Notes under the pieces: model-generated | The model's database searches: none | Told to the model about the DNA's origin: nothing | Seen by the model: the letters and a program-made list of their open reading frames with translations, nothing else | In this document: positions 34,101-46,400 of the stretch, piece by piece | How the letters are laid out: each line of letters opens with the position of its first letter | How positions within the stretch are numbered: the stretch's first letter is position 1 | Made by a program: the position numbers and the translations under genes | Assembly (NCBI GenBank): GCA_013399305.1 | Contig: VXAI01000338.1 | Span: 1-64,000 of the forward strand | Origin: Rostratula benghalensis | Lineage: Eukaryota; Chordata; Aves; Charadriiformes; Rostratulidae | DNA length: 64,000 nt | Direction: 5' to 3'

Positions 34101-37100
34101 TGTTTTTGAATGCTAAATTTGTAGTACTGTGGAAGTGTTTAATAAATCAATCAAAAATACTATCATAGACTGTAATATCTTGTTCCTTTTAAAGAGTGCT
34201 TTGAAATAGGAAAAAAAACCCTGCTTCAGATATACAGTATCTGAAGATGTTCTAATTGTTTTAAAATCAATTTTAGAGTTAATTTAGCAGAATATATAAG
34301 AGGGAAAAATTACTTGAAGCAAACATTTGATTGGAGAAAGCAGTGAATTAGTGGGTTTGGTAAGAAGTGTGTTAAGAATGTAGGTATTTTTACTCTAGGA
34401 GAGCTACTTTCGCACTGAGCATTGACTGCTCAACTCATTTTAAGTCGTTCATCCATTTATATTGTCATTACTTATTAGCCTACTGACTACTCTGGATTAA
34501 GCTTTTGATCTAGTTTTTTCTCTGGTGTCTGAAATAAGCCACAGCGTGCAGTGTCACATGCCTGAGTCTGATACAGGGGAAAGTGAATGTTGTAATATGT
34601 AAAATACATAAACCACCCTTATATGTGTTTTGACAGATTGGCAAAATGAGGTATGTCAGTGTTCGTGACTTTAAAGGGAAAGTCTTAATTGATATTAGAG
34701 AATATTGGATGGATCAAGAAGGTGAAATGAAGCCTGGCAGAAAAGGTATAGTTCTCTGTCACGTTATTTTGCGTTAAAACGTTGTCTGTAGTTTGCTGGA
34801 GTGCTTTGTGTATCAGATTTTNNNNNNNNNNNNNNNNNNNNNNNNNNNNNNNNNNNNNNNNNNNNNNNNNNNNNNNNNNNNNNNNNNNNNNNNNNNNNNN
34901 NNNNNNNNNNNNNNNNNNNNNNNNNNNNNNNNNNNNNNNNNNNNNNNNNNNNNNNNNNNNNNNNNNNNNNNNNNNNNNNNNNNNNNNNNNNNNNNNNNNN
35001 NNNNNNNNNNNNNNNNNNNNNNNNNNNNNNNNNNNNNNNNNAGCCACACTTTACTCCTCACCCCCATTAATTAACTTAATCAGTTCAATTTCTTTTATTT
35101 TATTATAATTGGATTTCTTATTTCAGAATTCATTGAAAAGATATTAACATACTCTTTTGTGATAAGATGTTAATTTCTGTATTATTCATTTTCTGTCAGA
35201 TTTTGGATTAAAGTAGTTCAAACATTTAATGTGACAAGTTTTGGGGAAAGAATGTATCAGTATTTTAGTTCAGGTGAAAATAACTCCTAGGGTTCAAGCT
35301 TTGGTACAGTGTTTCTAATCTGCAGCACAGCATTAGCCATTGTACCTTTAATTGCTACTCCCATACCTGCTTTTTATGACGTGCCTTGCCTGAGCCAGTA
35401 TTAGAACTTTGCCACCTGCAAGATGAGGATGTGAGGACAGTTGCAGGAGTAGTGCTTTGCTTGATGTCATATTGCTTCTGTCAGAAAAGCCTGCTTTTAT
35501 GGGGCTTTTTTTCATATTGCGCCAAGGAAAGAGGTAAGTATGAAACATTCTGCCCTGGAGATTGAAGGCATTTAATGTGTAATGTTTGTTAACATTCTTT
35601 GGGTATGTATAGGAACAGCTTGATGAACAGATATTTGGAAAGCTTGAGAAGTATTTTCAACATTTCTTACATAATCACTGAGAACAGATTGATATGAACA
35701 GGTGTAGTGGTACTATACAGGGAGATTTCTTGTTTTGGATTTGTTGCTGCTACTTAAAGATTACTCTAACTTCCAAAGACTTTAACCTGCTGTGTTCTCA
35801 GGTGGCAGTCAAAAGTAAATGCAGTTTGAGTGGCAAACTACAATAAGATTTGAGGAGTGGGACAAGTGACAAAAATTGCATGATGTAGGTAGAAATATCA
35901 ATGTGGCTAAAGGGTCTGAATTTTATTAGGATAAAATTAATAATAATCTGATCCATTGTATGAGTCGAATGCTCATTGCACTTACGAGCTGCTAGTGTAG
36001 CTGTCCTAAAAACAGTAAAGGAGTTGGAACTGAATAATAAAAACCAAGAAAAAAACCCAAACCTTTTACTGAGTGAGGTTGTTTCAAACAGCATGTCTGA
36101 ACAGCATGCAGTCCACCTGGTATGTAGTCCAGGGACATCTTGGCATTTGGTCTCCTGATAATGGGTAGTAGACCTGAACTAACTGTTTTCAAAAAAAGCT
36201 TGCCCTCTAAAGACTGGTGGAAATCTGCTCCATGCAGGCTGCTTGTTGCTTAAAATTATGGTGGTGCTCTGATAATACAGTGATGGTAGACAAAAAAGGT
36301 GATGAGCCCCCCAGAATGGAATTCAAAGTTCCACCTCTTTTTGAGGTCCTGCTCCACCTACAGGGAGAAGGCAATGAAGGAAGCCTGATCACTGAGGGGG
36401 GAGAGTGGGGGTAAATAGTAGAAGAGCCTGGCTGGACAGAGTATCAGAGGTAGGCCTGTGAGTCTGCACTTGTGAAGAGCTGGCATAAGAGATTGTAGAG
36501 GGAAGAATGAGGAGACTACAGCACCAAGGAAACCTGTGTCTGGACTCAAGCTTGAGGAAGTACAGATTTAGAACTGAGGAGATAGGTTGTGGAGCACTGA
36601 GTGATTGTTGATTGATTGTCACTAGAAACTATAGTGAATCTGAAGTGAAATAAAAAAACTTCTATGTTGGTTTTTGAGTGCTAGGGAGTGGAATAGAGTC
36701 TCTTCAAAGTGTTGCTTGCAGAACGTGTTACGTATAGTTCTTTAAGAAGGAGGGTGAGGGAAACCCACCCAGAATTATGGTACTTTAAAAGTGCATAGAA
36801 GTTCAGTCTGCAGAGGTAGGGCTTTTAGGAGCCAATTGCAGTATGAATGATTTCTAACATCTCAGGGCTGTATTTCACTTCCTGTGTTTAGCCTAATACT
36901 TGTGAATGAATTTGTTACGCTGTACTCTTTCTTTGTAATTTAAACTTATCTAGAGGTAAGCTCAAGTCTAAACAGAAGTGTTCCAAAAGGAGGAGTTTCA
37001 CTTTGTAACTGAGATAGTTGTTGAAGTAGCTCAAGCATTTGTAATCATGACAGACTTTGTGAATGAAACCAGCTTTGATAGTAATTATGCAAGATTTGCA

Positions 37101-37223
37101 TCACAATTCTCTCTTTTTCTTGTTTATTTTTAATGCATTTCAGGTATTTCTTTAAATCCAGAACAGTGGAACCAGCTGAAGGAACAGATCTCTGATATTG
37201 ATGATGCAGTAAGAAAACTGTAA
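28099..37223 (+). CDS. SUB1: SUB1 (PC4), RNA polymerase II coactivator p15, complete CDS in four exons
   Basis: The coding sequence is join(28099-28170, 29861-29980, 34637-34745, 37144-37223), giving 126 residues against 127 in human. The protein is a nuclear ssDNA-binding coactivator and chromatin-associated factor that dimerises through its C-terminal domain. Visible parts: a Ser/Asp/Glu-rich N-terminus (residues about 9-22, the CK2-type acidic region), a Lys-rich stretch (23-43), and the PC4 DNA-binding fold (about 62-126). Residues equivalent to human Phe77, Lys80 and Trp89, used in ssDNA binding, are present as Phe76, Lys79 and Trp88. The one-residue difference falls in the Ser run before the domain. 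The C-terminal domain is almost identical to human (Gln for Pro in WMDQEGE, Asn for Ser in QWNQLK). All splice sites are GT/AG and phases agree. It faces away from ZFR. Confidence 0.98.
28171..29860 (+). other. SUB1: SUB1 intron 2
   Basis: A 1.7-kb intron with T runs near 29127-29142 and 29393-29406. An antisense coding-like segment at 28338-28580 is discussed in the findings. No CR1 is present. Confidence 0.85.
29861..29980 (+). CDS. SUB1: SUB1 exon 3
   Basis: Acceptor ttgctccaag, then 40 codons in phase 0, [19 protein letters not shown] through [10 protein letters not shown], and donor CAG|gtaaaa. It encodes the Lys-rich linker that precedes the PC4 fold. Compared with human it has Ala for the first Leu and one residue fewer in the Ser run. 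Confidence 0.97.
30090..30185 (+). CDS. Possible SUB1 alternative terminal exon
   Basis: An acceptor-like ttggtttcctaaag ends at 30089. Splicing from exon 3 would keep phase 0 and add 31 residues, [19 protein letters not shown] followed by [12 protein letters not shown], before TAG at 30183-30185. The short intron would be 109 nt. The added tail is strongly basic, and the product would lack the PC4 DNA-binding domain. I do not recognise the tail in any protein. The frame is open only from 30048, so chance is a real alternative. Confidence 0.3.
   Translation, partial: PSPKRIMTLPRRRDAQKKVLSGFGRVKESEL
31244..31249 (+). terminator. Candidate polyadenylation signal in SUB1 intron 3
   Basis: The first canonical aataaa I found downstream of the possible alternative terminal exon, about 1.06 kb from its stop. 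It would serve only if that exon is real. Confidence 0.2.
32436..32478 (+). repeat. Polypyrimidine tract (43 nt of C/T)
   Basis: Uninterrupted C and T, starting with ccctcttcccctcctcctcc, then a C run and a T run. It is pure pyrimidine on the plus strand within SUB1 intron 3. Confidence 0.85.
32565..32834 (+). mobile_element. CR1 LINE, 5'-truncated, plus orientation
   Basis: About 270 bp of CR1 3' end in SUB1 intron 3, in sense orientation. It starts in the 'aagcaggacaagaggaagtg' region, encodes [16 protein letters not shown] and [24 protein letters not shown] text, and ends with 'gaactagatgatctgtctc' and 'ccccttccaaccccatatc' before a 'gattctgtga' tail. It resembles the 4582-5510 copy in subfamily. 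Confidence 0.93.
33872..33896 (+). repeat. G-rich tract with quadruplex potential
   Basis: Runs of 3, 5, 5 and 8 G separated by single C, single A and two A: four G runs with loops of 1-2 bases, fitting the G3+N1-7 rule. It is on the coding strand of SUB1 intron 3, so the pre-mRNA would carry it. Confidence 0.7.
34637..34745 (+). CDS. SUB1: SUB1 exon 4
   Basis: Acceptor ttttgacag; 36 codons plus one base, [19 protein letters not shown] through [16 protein letters not shown]; donor AAAG|gtatag. It encodes the core beta-sheet of the PC4 fold with the aromatic and basic ssDNA-contact residues intact. The donor is weaker than consensus (gtatag). Confidence 0.97.
34746..37143 (+). other. SUB1: SUB1 intron 4, interrupted by an assembly gap
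   Basis: A 2.4-kb intron containing the N block at 34822-35041. The rest is AT-rich unique sequence with no recognisable repeat. Confidence 0.85.
34822..35041. other. Assembly gap (220 N) in SUB1 intron 4
   Basis: A run of N lying between the exon 4 donor and the exon 5 acceptor. No SUB1 coding sequence is missing, because the flanking exons join in phase and account for the whole protein. Confidence 0.98.
37144..37223 (+). CDS. SUB1: SUB1 exon 5 (stop codon)
   Basis: Acceptor tgcatttcag; the first two bases complete a Gly codon begun in exon 4. The frame then reads [19 protein letters not shown] through DAVRKL and stops at TAA (37221-37223). It encodes the C-terminal amphipathic helix that forms the PC4 dimer. 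Confidence 0.98.
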
Positions 37224-37470
37224 AGACAGAGCCATACAGAAACTTTTATCACTTTTAGTTGTTTTGAGCAGTCTTTCTACATTGGCTTTCGTTTTCTAAA
37301 ATATTGTTTTCCAAGCTATTGTATATTTGGATTGCAAAACAATTTGTAAGATGAATACTTTTTTTATGTGCATTAAAAGTGTATTCTGAGTGAGGCTATT
37401 TGTGTATACTTTACTAAAAGGAAATGTGTTGCTTTCACCATATGGTGTAAAATAAACAAATCAAATAATA
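37224..37470 (+). other. SUB1: SUB1 3' UTR (short form)
   Basis: AT-rich sequence following the SUB1 stop, with attaaa at 37372-37377 and aataaa at 37451-37456. The end is set by the latter signal and is approximate. Further aataaa hexamers at 39040-39045 and 40006-40011 could serve longer 3' UTR forms. Confidence 0.6.
37451..37456 (+). terminator. SUB1: SUB1 polyadenylation signal (candidate)
   Basis: A canonical aataaa 228 bp after the stop codon, followed within 40 bp by T/G-rich sequence (tacttgtttatggcctttt). This is the most likely site for a short SUB1 mRNA. Confidence 0.55.
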
Positions 37471-40400
37471 TGTAAAGCGTACTTGTTTATGGCCTTTTGA
37501 TTGGAGGTGTTTGCTGATAAGGCCACCTACTAGCTTTAGTCTTTCTTTAGTTTCAGTTTAGTTAATAACAAATTTGTTTCATGAGGAGATACCTTAAAAT
37601 GTCAAATGTCTCCATTTCTTTTTTTTTTTTTTTTCTTTTATTTCATACTCTCTGGAATTGCCCTTGCAGCTTTCTGCTTTAAGACTTGATACAAACACTA
37701 AATACTTGGTAAAAAACATTTTTGTAGATAATTTTAAATACTGTATTTGCTATCTTACCCTATTTATTCAGATGTAAACAGTCCTGAGTATATAAACTTT
37801 TTTTTGCATTTCTTGCATGAACTGTTATGCTAAACAGTAACACCTGAGCACAAGCCACGTGCTTTTTTCTTTCCATTTTTCTAAAGCTTGCTTGACTTAG
37901 AAAATACAGTTAGCCTTTTTCTTGGACCCTAGATTTTAGAATGTGATGCCTAAACTTTTACAGTAATAGACACATACCTCAGAATAAGATAGTATTTAAA
38001 ACCTCCAAATGTGGTTATTAGTTAGGTACCCTTTTCAAGCTTTGCATTAAAATAATTCTTGAACACGTACTTGCTAACTACTCTATAGAAAAGAACAATT
38101 AGCCCATCTTTGTAGGACTTTTGTTCATTTGAGAGTATTGCATAAACAACGATGCTTAAACTAGGCTGTAACACAGGTGAAACAGTCAAACAGGGTTAAA
38201 ACTGCTTCAGCCAAAGTGTCCAGCTGTGATGCTTCTGCCCTGCCCACGCTGCCTGCCTAGACCTCTTAACTTGGCTTGCCTTGTTGCGCTCACACGCGTG
38301 CAGCGGTTTTACCTTTTGTAAAGAAGATGCTGAGTGCTTCTAGTGGAGGGGTGGAACGTAGTGGATCACAACTAGCACACTTGGCTTGTCAGCCATGGTT
38401 CTGTTCTCGTAGGGGAAGCTTCTGACTGTGGGAGGCTCTGTTAGGCTAGATGCTGCCCCTGTTGAAGGGCTTCTTGGTAGGTGTCACAAAGAGACATGAA
38501 AAGGGGAAGATACCATATTTGAGTAGAACTTGGTGAAATATGGGGCATTCTAGTACAGAAGTCAATGGTGAAGGGGCCCAAGTTAGCTGACATTAATAAC
38601 TACTGCAAAGAAATATATGTTAGCAGAATTGGAGAAGAGTTCATTCTCTGACTTAATTCAGTTAATGGAAGGAAGATGATGAAGCAACTTCATGAAAATT
38701 GACATTTAAGACTATGTAGCAGATATAGAACTTAATTGGTTCAGCTGTAATTTTTCCATTTGAAGTTAAAATTAATGTATTTTTAAAATTTTGTATAGAT
38801 TAAACAGGATTTACAATTTGCTTAATTTTGGAATATTGTAATATAATTGTTTTATTGCTGACATGCATGGAAGTGCCATACACAGGCTGTTCCTGTGCTG
38901 CAGAGTTAATAATTCAATACAAATTGATAGTGATGGGTGAGGAAGGATGGCTTCATCAAATTAAACATATATATTATTTAAGTATTATGACAGATAACAC
39001 CACTTGTTTTTTTAACTTGCCCATTGCTAACATACTACAAATAAAGTTAAGATTTGTTTTTGTATATAAGACTCAGAAAACCTGAGTTCTTAAGAACTGT
39101 TTGAGAGTGAACAAAAGGGTGAAGGTGTGTTTTCTGGTAGCAGATGCATTTTGGGGCACAACATCCTTTTTTCAGTGACTCTTAGAGGCATGCAGGGATA
39201 TTTGAACCAAATAGTATATATATTTTATATCTGCCAAAATTCAGAGAGGCGTGAACAAAATAAATTTCTTCAGATCACTGTCAACAGGTTCTAGGTGTTT
39301 TTTTATTTGCAGTATGTATATAGATTTTTTTTTCCCCCTTTAAATCTGAAATTTTGCAACTAGGTTTTGCCCATTTTACCTCAAAACTTTCATGTGGCTA
39401 CATTGAAGTGCATGATTATAGTAGAGGGAACATTGTCCTCACTTAGATTGCTGTGGTAGGAGGCCATTGGATGGAGGTTGTGTGTCAGATTACAATATAA
39501 TCGTGTTCAGGAAGGTGGAGAATTAAATTCATTTATTTGAAAGCAAGTGAAAAAGTTCTAATACGGTGATTAGTTTTCTCTTGTGGAAGGTAATGGTAGA
39601 TGTGTTTGAAGAAATTGGTATTTGTTAATCAAGAACTATTAGCTCCAATTTATAGATAACCCCCTTGCTGAATTTGTCGTGCTAATGACTGGAGCTGTTT
39701 ATCCTATTTTATTTGCTAAAATGTGGGTCAGTTTGATTTTACTTCGCTTGTGTGTTTAAAAACAGTTTTCCATCTGCCAGTTATATTTCTGCCTGCAGTA
39801 ATGATACAATTCCATATATTTTACCTGAGCCAGTCTTAAGATTTGCCTGAATGGCCAACAAAAAAGGGAACTAACCAACTGAACCAGTCAGTCTCAGAGA
39901 TGAATACAAATAGGATGAGTTGAATTATGAGGGAATTCATTGCACCTCAGATGACTGATGTACTTGTTACTTGATAAAAATTTGACACACTTAGTGTTAT
40001 TTTGAAATAAATAGTTGGTAGTGATTTGTCTTGTAGTTGTCTACAGTTGTAGTTTTTCTAATTGGAGAATAAATTTTCTTTTTCTTTTTTTTTTTTTTAA
40101 GCAAAGATTATTTTCTTGCAGACAAAACGGTAGTTAAGGTACATACAGAACTGTCCATGAAAGAAAATTGTGCATGTGTGAAAAGGCTGTATAATACATA
40201 GGAGATAAAAACACTACTCCCTTTCCCATTGAACTGGTGAAAGGTGAATTTGATTCTTCATGTTTATGCAGGGCATATTAGCAATATGTATTATAAATTA
40301 ACAATGGAGTTTAGGAGGAAAAATGCATCACAGAGCTGCCAAAGTACTGTATGTGTGATAAATCAAGCTGTTATGTATGATGTTGCTCTTGTGTAGAGAT

Positions 40401-43400
40401 GTTCATACTGAGATCAAGCAAATATCACATTAAGTTGGATATTTCTGTTAAAGGAAATGCCCTAGATAAGTACTACTTATGTGATCTGTTGGCAAAAAAA
40501 ATTTGATGATTGTAATTCTGGTAACTCAAATGTCATGTTGTTAACCGTGTAGAATGTTTCATGTTTTTCTCCAGTGGTATCTACTTCAGAGAGGCCACTG
40601 GAAATATAAGCCCTCCAACTGTAATTACCCTTAATGTGCAAATAAAAACCAGCTAAATGGCATACGTGTAACAACAGTTTGAACACTTGGAAATAAATGA
40701 AGACTTCTGTTGACATAGTGTTATTTTTAATAGACATTTAGCTGCACTAAAACTTATATTTTTTACTGAATTGTTATGGAAACTGCTTTTTATTTCTGGC
40801 AACTGTAGTAATTTGGAAATTTGAAAACTTGATCATCTTATACTTGGTACATGTTTGTGGGTGGGGGATTGGTTGTGTAGCCCAAAGGGACAGAAATTTT
40901 TCATTATGATAGAGGATCAAGCATCATGTAAATATGGAAGCAACAGACACAAACATGCTTTCAAACATCAGACAGAAGGAAAATACCTGGTAAGTAGCTG
41001 CTGTTAAAAAAAATAGGCTCATCTTTTTCAGTGGAGTTTCTTTTGGATCTGACAATAAATAAAACCATTCATTGGGTGGAATAAAAGCTTGCCCATTTGT
41101 TTGTTATCCTTGGTCAATTAGGTCAGTGTGGGCTTCTTTAGGAATGATACCTGTTTTTCATATGCTTGCTGTGATTTGTAGGGAGGAGATTAACTGATTC
41201 TAGCCTTGAACCTAGCAGATTTTTCTTCAAGTGTCTTTGATTAGTTTAGCAGTTTATAGCCACAGAGACAGGAATGACTGTGTCTCAAAGGGAGGAAATG
41301 AAGTCTGGAGGGGTTGATGGAGGGTCATCGTGTTCTACCTATTTCTCATTTACTGGTGGGATTTGTCTTTGACTGTAGCGCTGGTTACTGTGTGGAAGAG
41401 TGATCTGATGGGCAATGTTTTTCCTGCTGTGATTCAAGCGTGTGTGTCCCCTGCTCTGAACCTAGTCTTGTCAGGTGGAAGTGTGAATACCCCTGCTGAC
41501 GAACTGATACAGATGGTCCTTGGCTTTAATGATGGTTTATCAGGGAAGCTTAAATCGTGCCGTCTTGTGAGCTCAGGGGCATGCCATTAGTCAGGGGCAT
41601 AACTTAAAGGCAGAGAACTTAGTGGCAGCTGTTGGTATTGCACATCATTTAACAACAATGTTACAATTTTTTGGTAAGATCTGCTTAGTTTGGTTTCCCT
41701 TGGACTTTCTGCTTTCAGTGGATCTGCATATGCGTCATTGGATGGGATGACGAAACTGAGGCCGGTTTGAGGACTCGAGTTCTTAAAAACATTGTTGTCC
41801 TTTGGGAGGAGGTGGGCTCTCAGTCCTAAGGGTGAACAGAACTTGCTGTAAAACTGCAAAAGTTGGTGGAATGAACAGACTGTTCTTGGAAGCTTCGAGG
41901 TGTGTTCAATAAGGCTAAATATGAAGAAAGTTTTATTCCTCCTTGGCCAACATGACTAGTAGAGTGCTGTTAGTTATCAATTCGCCTGGGCAGAACTTAC
42001 TGAGGTAAAACCTGCTGAAGTAAAGGGGTGGTAAAGATTTTACGTAACCTGTGCTTGTGATGTTACTAAAGAACTGTTTCACACCTTAAGAGTTTAAATG
42101 TTTTATACTTTCACTAGTGGGCTAATGTGTTGATTTTCAGTCTATTGGAAATAAAGCTCATTTCATTTTAGGAACAGGAAGACCTACATTCTTCTCTTCG
42201 TTAAAATACCACACAATATATATGAGGGAGAGGTGAATGTCATTGTATATTAAGCACAAACTTGACATTGATGCAATCCGAGCAATTAAGTGCTTGAAAT
42301 TGAAAGTCATGTGGTGTATAGCCATAAAACTTTGCAGTCTGTCGTGTTGATTCTATGTGATCTTCGGAGCCTTTTGTTAGCCATCTCAATATGAAATGGC
42401 TCTGCAGAGCTCTGCTGTCTCCTATGCTTTTTACCAGGCCTTATGGAGATCTGCAGCCCCCTGTGCATTTCTGCTGTTACCTGTATTCCAACTGGAAGCA
42501 TCCTTCCATCTCTTGGTGCACCAGGCATCTCTGGCTATCCTCATGTTATCACAAGACAAGAAATAATAGCAACTGGATGTTAATGATAGGTGGCAGATGT
42601 AGCTGCTATTGCTAACACTGGCTAATTAATGGTCATATGTGGGTTTGTTTGTTTTTGTGGGTTTTTTTAAGCATAAAAAATACTTGAAATGGCTGGATTA
42701 CTCTAGCCAACATACATACTTCCCAAAAGACGTAATTTTCTTCATATTAGCTTGGATTATTGTCTGCAGTGGAAGTACTGGACGAGTGCTTTTTTTGCCT
42801 AAAGTGTTTATTAACTCCTTGGGAAATGCCAGAGTGAGACCGTTCTTGGGGTAAAAATGCATAGAGTTATCACTTGGGTATCTGCTTTCTATAATCAAAG
42901 GTATTTGTAGTTGCAGTGGTTTGATTAATGGGGAGGACTCGGTTTCTTGGGGAGCCTGAGAAGTTCCTAAAATGCCATGTAGGACCTGAGTAGCATTTAA
43001 TCATGACTGCCCTCCTTCCTGCCTGTTCAAAGAAACAGGCAGCCTCCCTGAGCTGGTCGAGCTCTCCTATACAGCAGTGGGCTGCGTGGCGGTGGTCTTC
43101 TCTCTCAAGGCTACTCCTCGAGGTGGAGGGACCTCGTACCTGGCATCTGATAGCTGCTGCTGTGAGCTAAGCAGTACTTGACATGCAGCCTGAAAGTATA
43201 TGGTATGCTAGTGATTTTATATATCCAGCTACAAGGATGGAGTGAAGGTACTGAGTGTAAAGTTTGACCACTATCTAAATTATTGTTCAAATCATCATCA
43301 TTGTCAAATCGCCACTTGCCATTCAATTATTGCTTAGTCACCATTTGACTGCCATTTCACTTTCATTCAGTTAATTACCATTTTATCATTGTTTAACTAT

Positions 43401-46400
43401 TAATAAAATTCTTTTAGTTAACCCCACAATCATGACTTCTGTCAGTAATTCTGGTATTAAATCTCAATCCATGCACTTGGATTTCTTGGCAGTTGTGGAA
43501 TGGAAAGGTCATTGCACCTATTTATTTCAGAAACACTGGAAATCGCACAGCACGTGTGTGCGGCCTGTGATAACACCGTGTTACTGGGTTGGAATCCTTT
43601 GTTCTGAAAGTGTTTCAGAAGCTCCTAGATACCTCCTTTGTCTTTTTAGGGCTCAACCTACTCCGTTGTTTATGGAGGACTCTTCTGTGAATCCAGCTCA
43701 GAGGGAGTACTGGGCTATGAAGACAAATAGTTGTGAATGAATCTTGTTTGAGTGCGCTGTGCGGCCTGGCTGCCGGCAGGGCTGAAGCGCTCACAGCACT
43801 TAGAAATGAAACATCTGTTGGAGTGCTTTCCTCCACTTCTTGACACCTGAACCTTCAGTCAGAACTTCTGACTTTTGGTGGGACAGGGATTTGAGTCGTC
43901 GTTTTCAAAGTACTGAGAGTTGAAATTAAAACATTGTCTTAACACCCTCTTACTGTGCTAATGGTGGGACTGGGGATATTAGAGAACCATTGTCTTCAGC
44001 CCTCAGGAAAAACTTTCCTGTGCCAGTTCCATTTGATGACTTAAATGGCCAATGTTTTGCAGACACATTTTTGTCTTGGTATGACTACTTTGAGCAGTAT
44101 GTTAAGACAATGTTCTCTGTTCAAGATACTTAGAATAACATATGTGTTTACTGTTGCTGAGCATTTTGTTTCAGCCTGTAGGAAAGATGGCAGAGCAGTG
44201 AGATGAAGACCAGCACAAATCACATCCCCCCCATAGACCCTCTGTTGCCTCAGGACTTCGATATTTCAGATAACACTGGGTCTGTACTACTGCAAGATAC
44301 ATGAAAAGCTGCAAAATTTGTGAGGATGGATTACTATATGTGGTCTTCTTGGCTTGCCCCTTGCCAAGGTGGGCCCTGCTCCTATCTGTTCTTTTGAAAC
44401 AAGGTATTTCTTGTGACCTGAGGGGTGAATTAATCTCTCTAAAACATACATGTTTACTGAATGATAAGCAATCTTGCTACGGCCATACCTTTTGTCATTC
44501 TCCCTAAACTCTCTCCCTTGTTAGCTTCTCACTGGCAGTGGATGTACCTCCTGGGATATTGGTAGCAGCAGCAATGGCACCTCTGGGATCCTGCTGTCTG
44601 CTTTGTTACCTGTCATCTCCAGCACACTGTGGCACCTGGAAAAAGGGAAATAGTTTCCCGCCAAAGTCTGCCCTGAAATGAGGCAAGGTCCTGTTGCAAA
44701 ATACAGCAACAGACTCTTTGGACTCTTCTTGATGGACAAAAGTAATGTCCATGTTGGACAAAAGGCCAGCATGGGCCTCCTGTCGCTAATGGCTCAAATT
44801 CCATCACAAGGAAAGCTGACTTGCTCATTGCTGGATTATCTCTTTTATTTCTGCACCAGGTAAGATTCAGGGTCAGCCTGTGCTCTTCTGTCACCAAATG
44901 CTCCTCCAACAACCAACATTCTGAGAAAATTCCATACTGGCTTTGCATAACTCTGAAGAGAGGGAACCATCTCACAGTTGAGTCCATATATGAATATATA
45001 AGAAGCTTTCTAGTTCTTCTTCAAGGGCCTAATCTTTAAGATCTACTGGAAAATTTAGATGTGCTGTGTAAGCAAAGGGCCTGTTTTTGCTTTTTAGTAC
45101 ATGAGGAGGCTAATGCAGTGTGTGCGGAGTGTCCAGGCAGTGATACTCATTGGTTGGAGATATATCTATTTAGAGTTTTCCAGTTGTCTGGCAGTCAGTG
45201 AGCAGAACTGCAGTCCAGGGTCAAAATGAAAGCCATGCAAATGTCTTTACAGAACTTTCTTAGAAAGCAGTTCATCCTTGTTTAGCATTATTTGATTTGT
45301 TAGCTTATAGGTCTCTCAATAAAAAGCTCTCTGTCCAGGTAGGACAAGACACAGCATTGGAAATCTTTGCCCTGGCTGGGTTTCAGGCTTCTCTTTGGAT
45401 ATCTCTGGGGTCTCTCAAGGTCTGGCTGTTTCTTCTGGGTGTGTTAAATTGGAATATGGGTCACTTTAAGGCGCTTCAGCCCAGAAAGTCTCCTCCCTGC
45501 TTTAACCATCACAGGGCTGTTAGCTAACAGGGAGGAGTAACCAGGATAGGGTTCGTAATCAATGTGCCTCGCTCACCAAATCTGAGAACTTTCAAGCAGC
45601 TGAGACTTCTGGGATAGTCTGGACTCTTCTTTATTTTTTTTTTTTTTTTCAGCTCCAGTTGGCTGCAGTCTTGACCCCATCAACTTTTAATGATCCGGTT
45701 TCTAACTTCTTTTACCCCATGGTAATTTCCATCTGCAAAAGAGAAATTATGATGTTTTCTTCCTCTCCTGGTTTTTTTTTTTTTTTTTTTTTTTGTTTCC
45801 TCTATCCTTTTTATTTAATGTATGATCTCTGCAGAACTAGGTTGAATTTTCCTTGTTTGAATAGTGCGCAACCGGCAGGGACGTGACATTTCCAGCTGGA
45901 GCCTCTTGCCTCCCAAGGGTAAGAAAGGATGCGAGACGTGCAGACAAGTGGTCTCAAGGCCTTCATGGATGTGTGTGAGTGCAGCAGCCACTAGATGTCA
46001 GCATTATTTTAAATATTAAACAGCCGAGATACCAACTGGCCATTCCTGCTTAGAATATGCTGATGTGACCTTCACTTCTGACAACATTGCACTTGGTATC
46101 TAGTACCAAGAGGCTACAGGCCTTTGCATCTGTGAAATCCTCGGTGAAACCTGTGTTTCTAACAGCATACCAAGGTGAATCTTCTTAATAACTTCCCACA
46201 TTTTAGTCCTATGAAATAGACATTAGTACCTGCTAAAACAGCTAAGAACAAAGTGAGTTTTAATAATAAGTTATTTGGAGTTCAGTTGTGCTTGCATCAA
46301 AGAGGGAGGGAGTCAGCTCCCTGCCAGCAAAAATGCTTTTGCATGATGGAGACCCTTAGAAAAGCTGAAGAGCTTTTGCGGGCTGCATCTAGGGAGGAAG

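Larger units (their letters stand above)
29981..34636 (+). other. SUB1: SUB1 intron 3
   Basis: A 4.7-kb intron. It contains a possible alternative terminal exon (30090-30185), a 43-nt pyrimidine-only tract (32436-32478), a CR1 copy (32565-32834) and a G-rich tract (33872-33896). The remainder is AT-rich unique sequence. Confidence 0.85.

Noticed and set aside
34685..35108. Open frames across the second N block
   Set aside because: Artefacts of untranslated N in SUB1 intron 4.
45297..45527. 76-codon plus-strand frame and neighbours in 41-46 kb
   Set aside because: No family match, no splice-site context, and lengths expected by chance.
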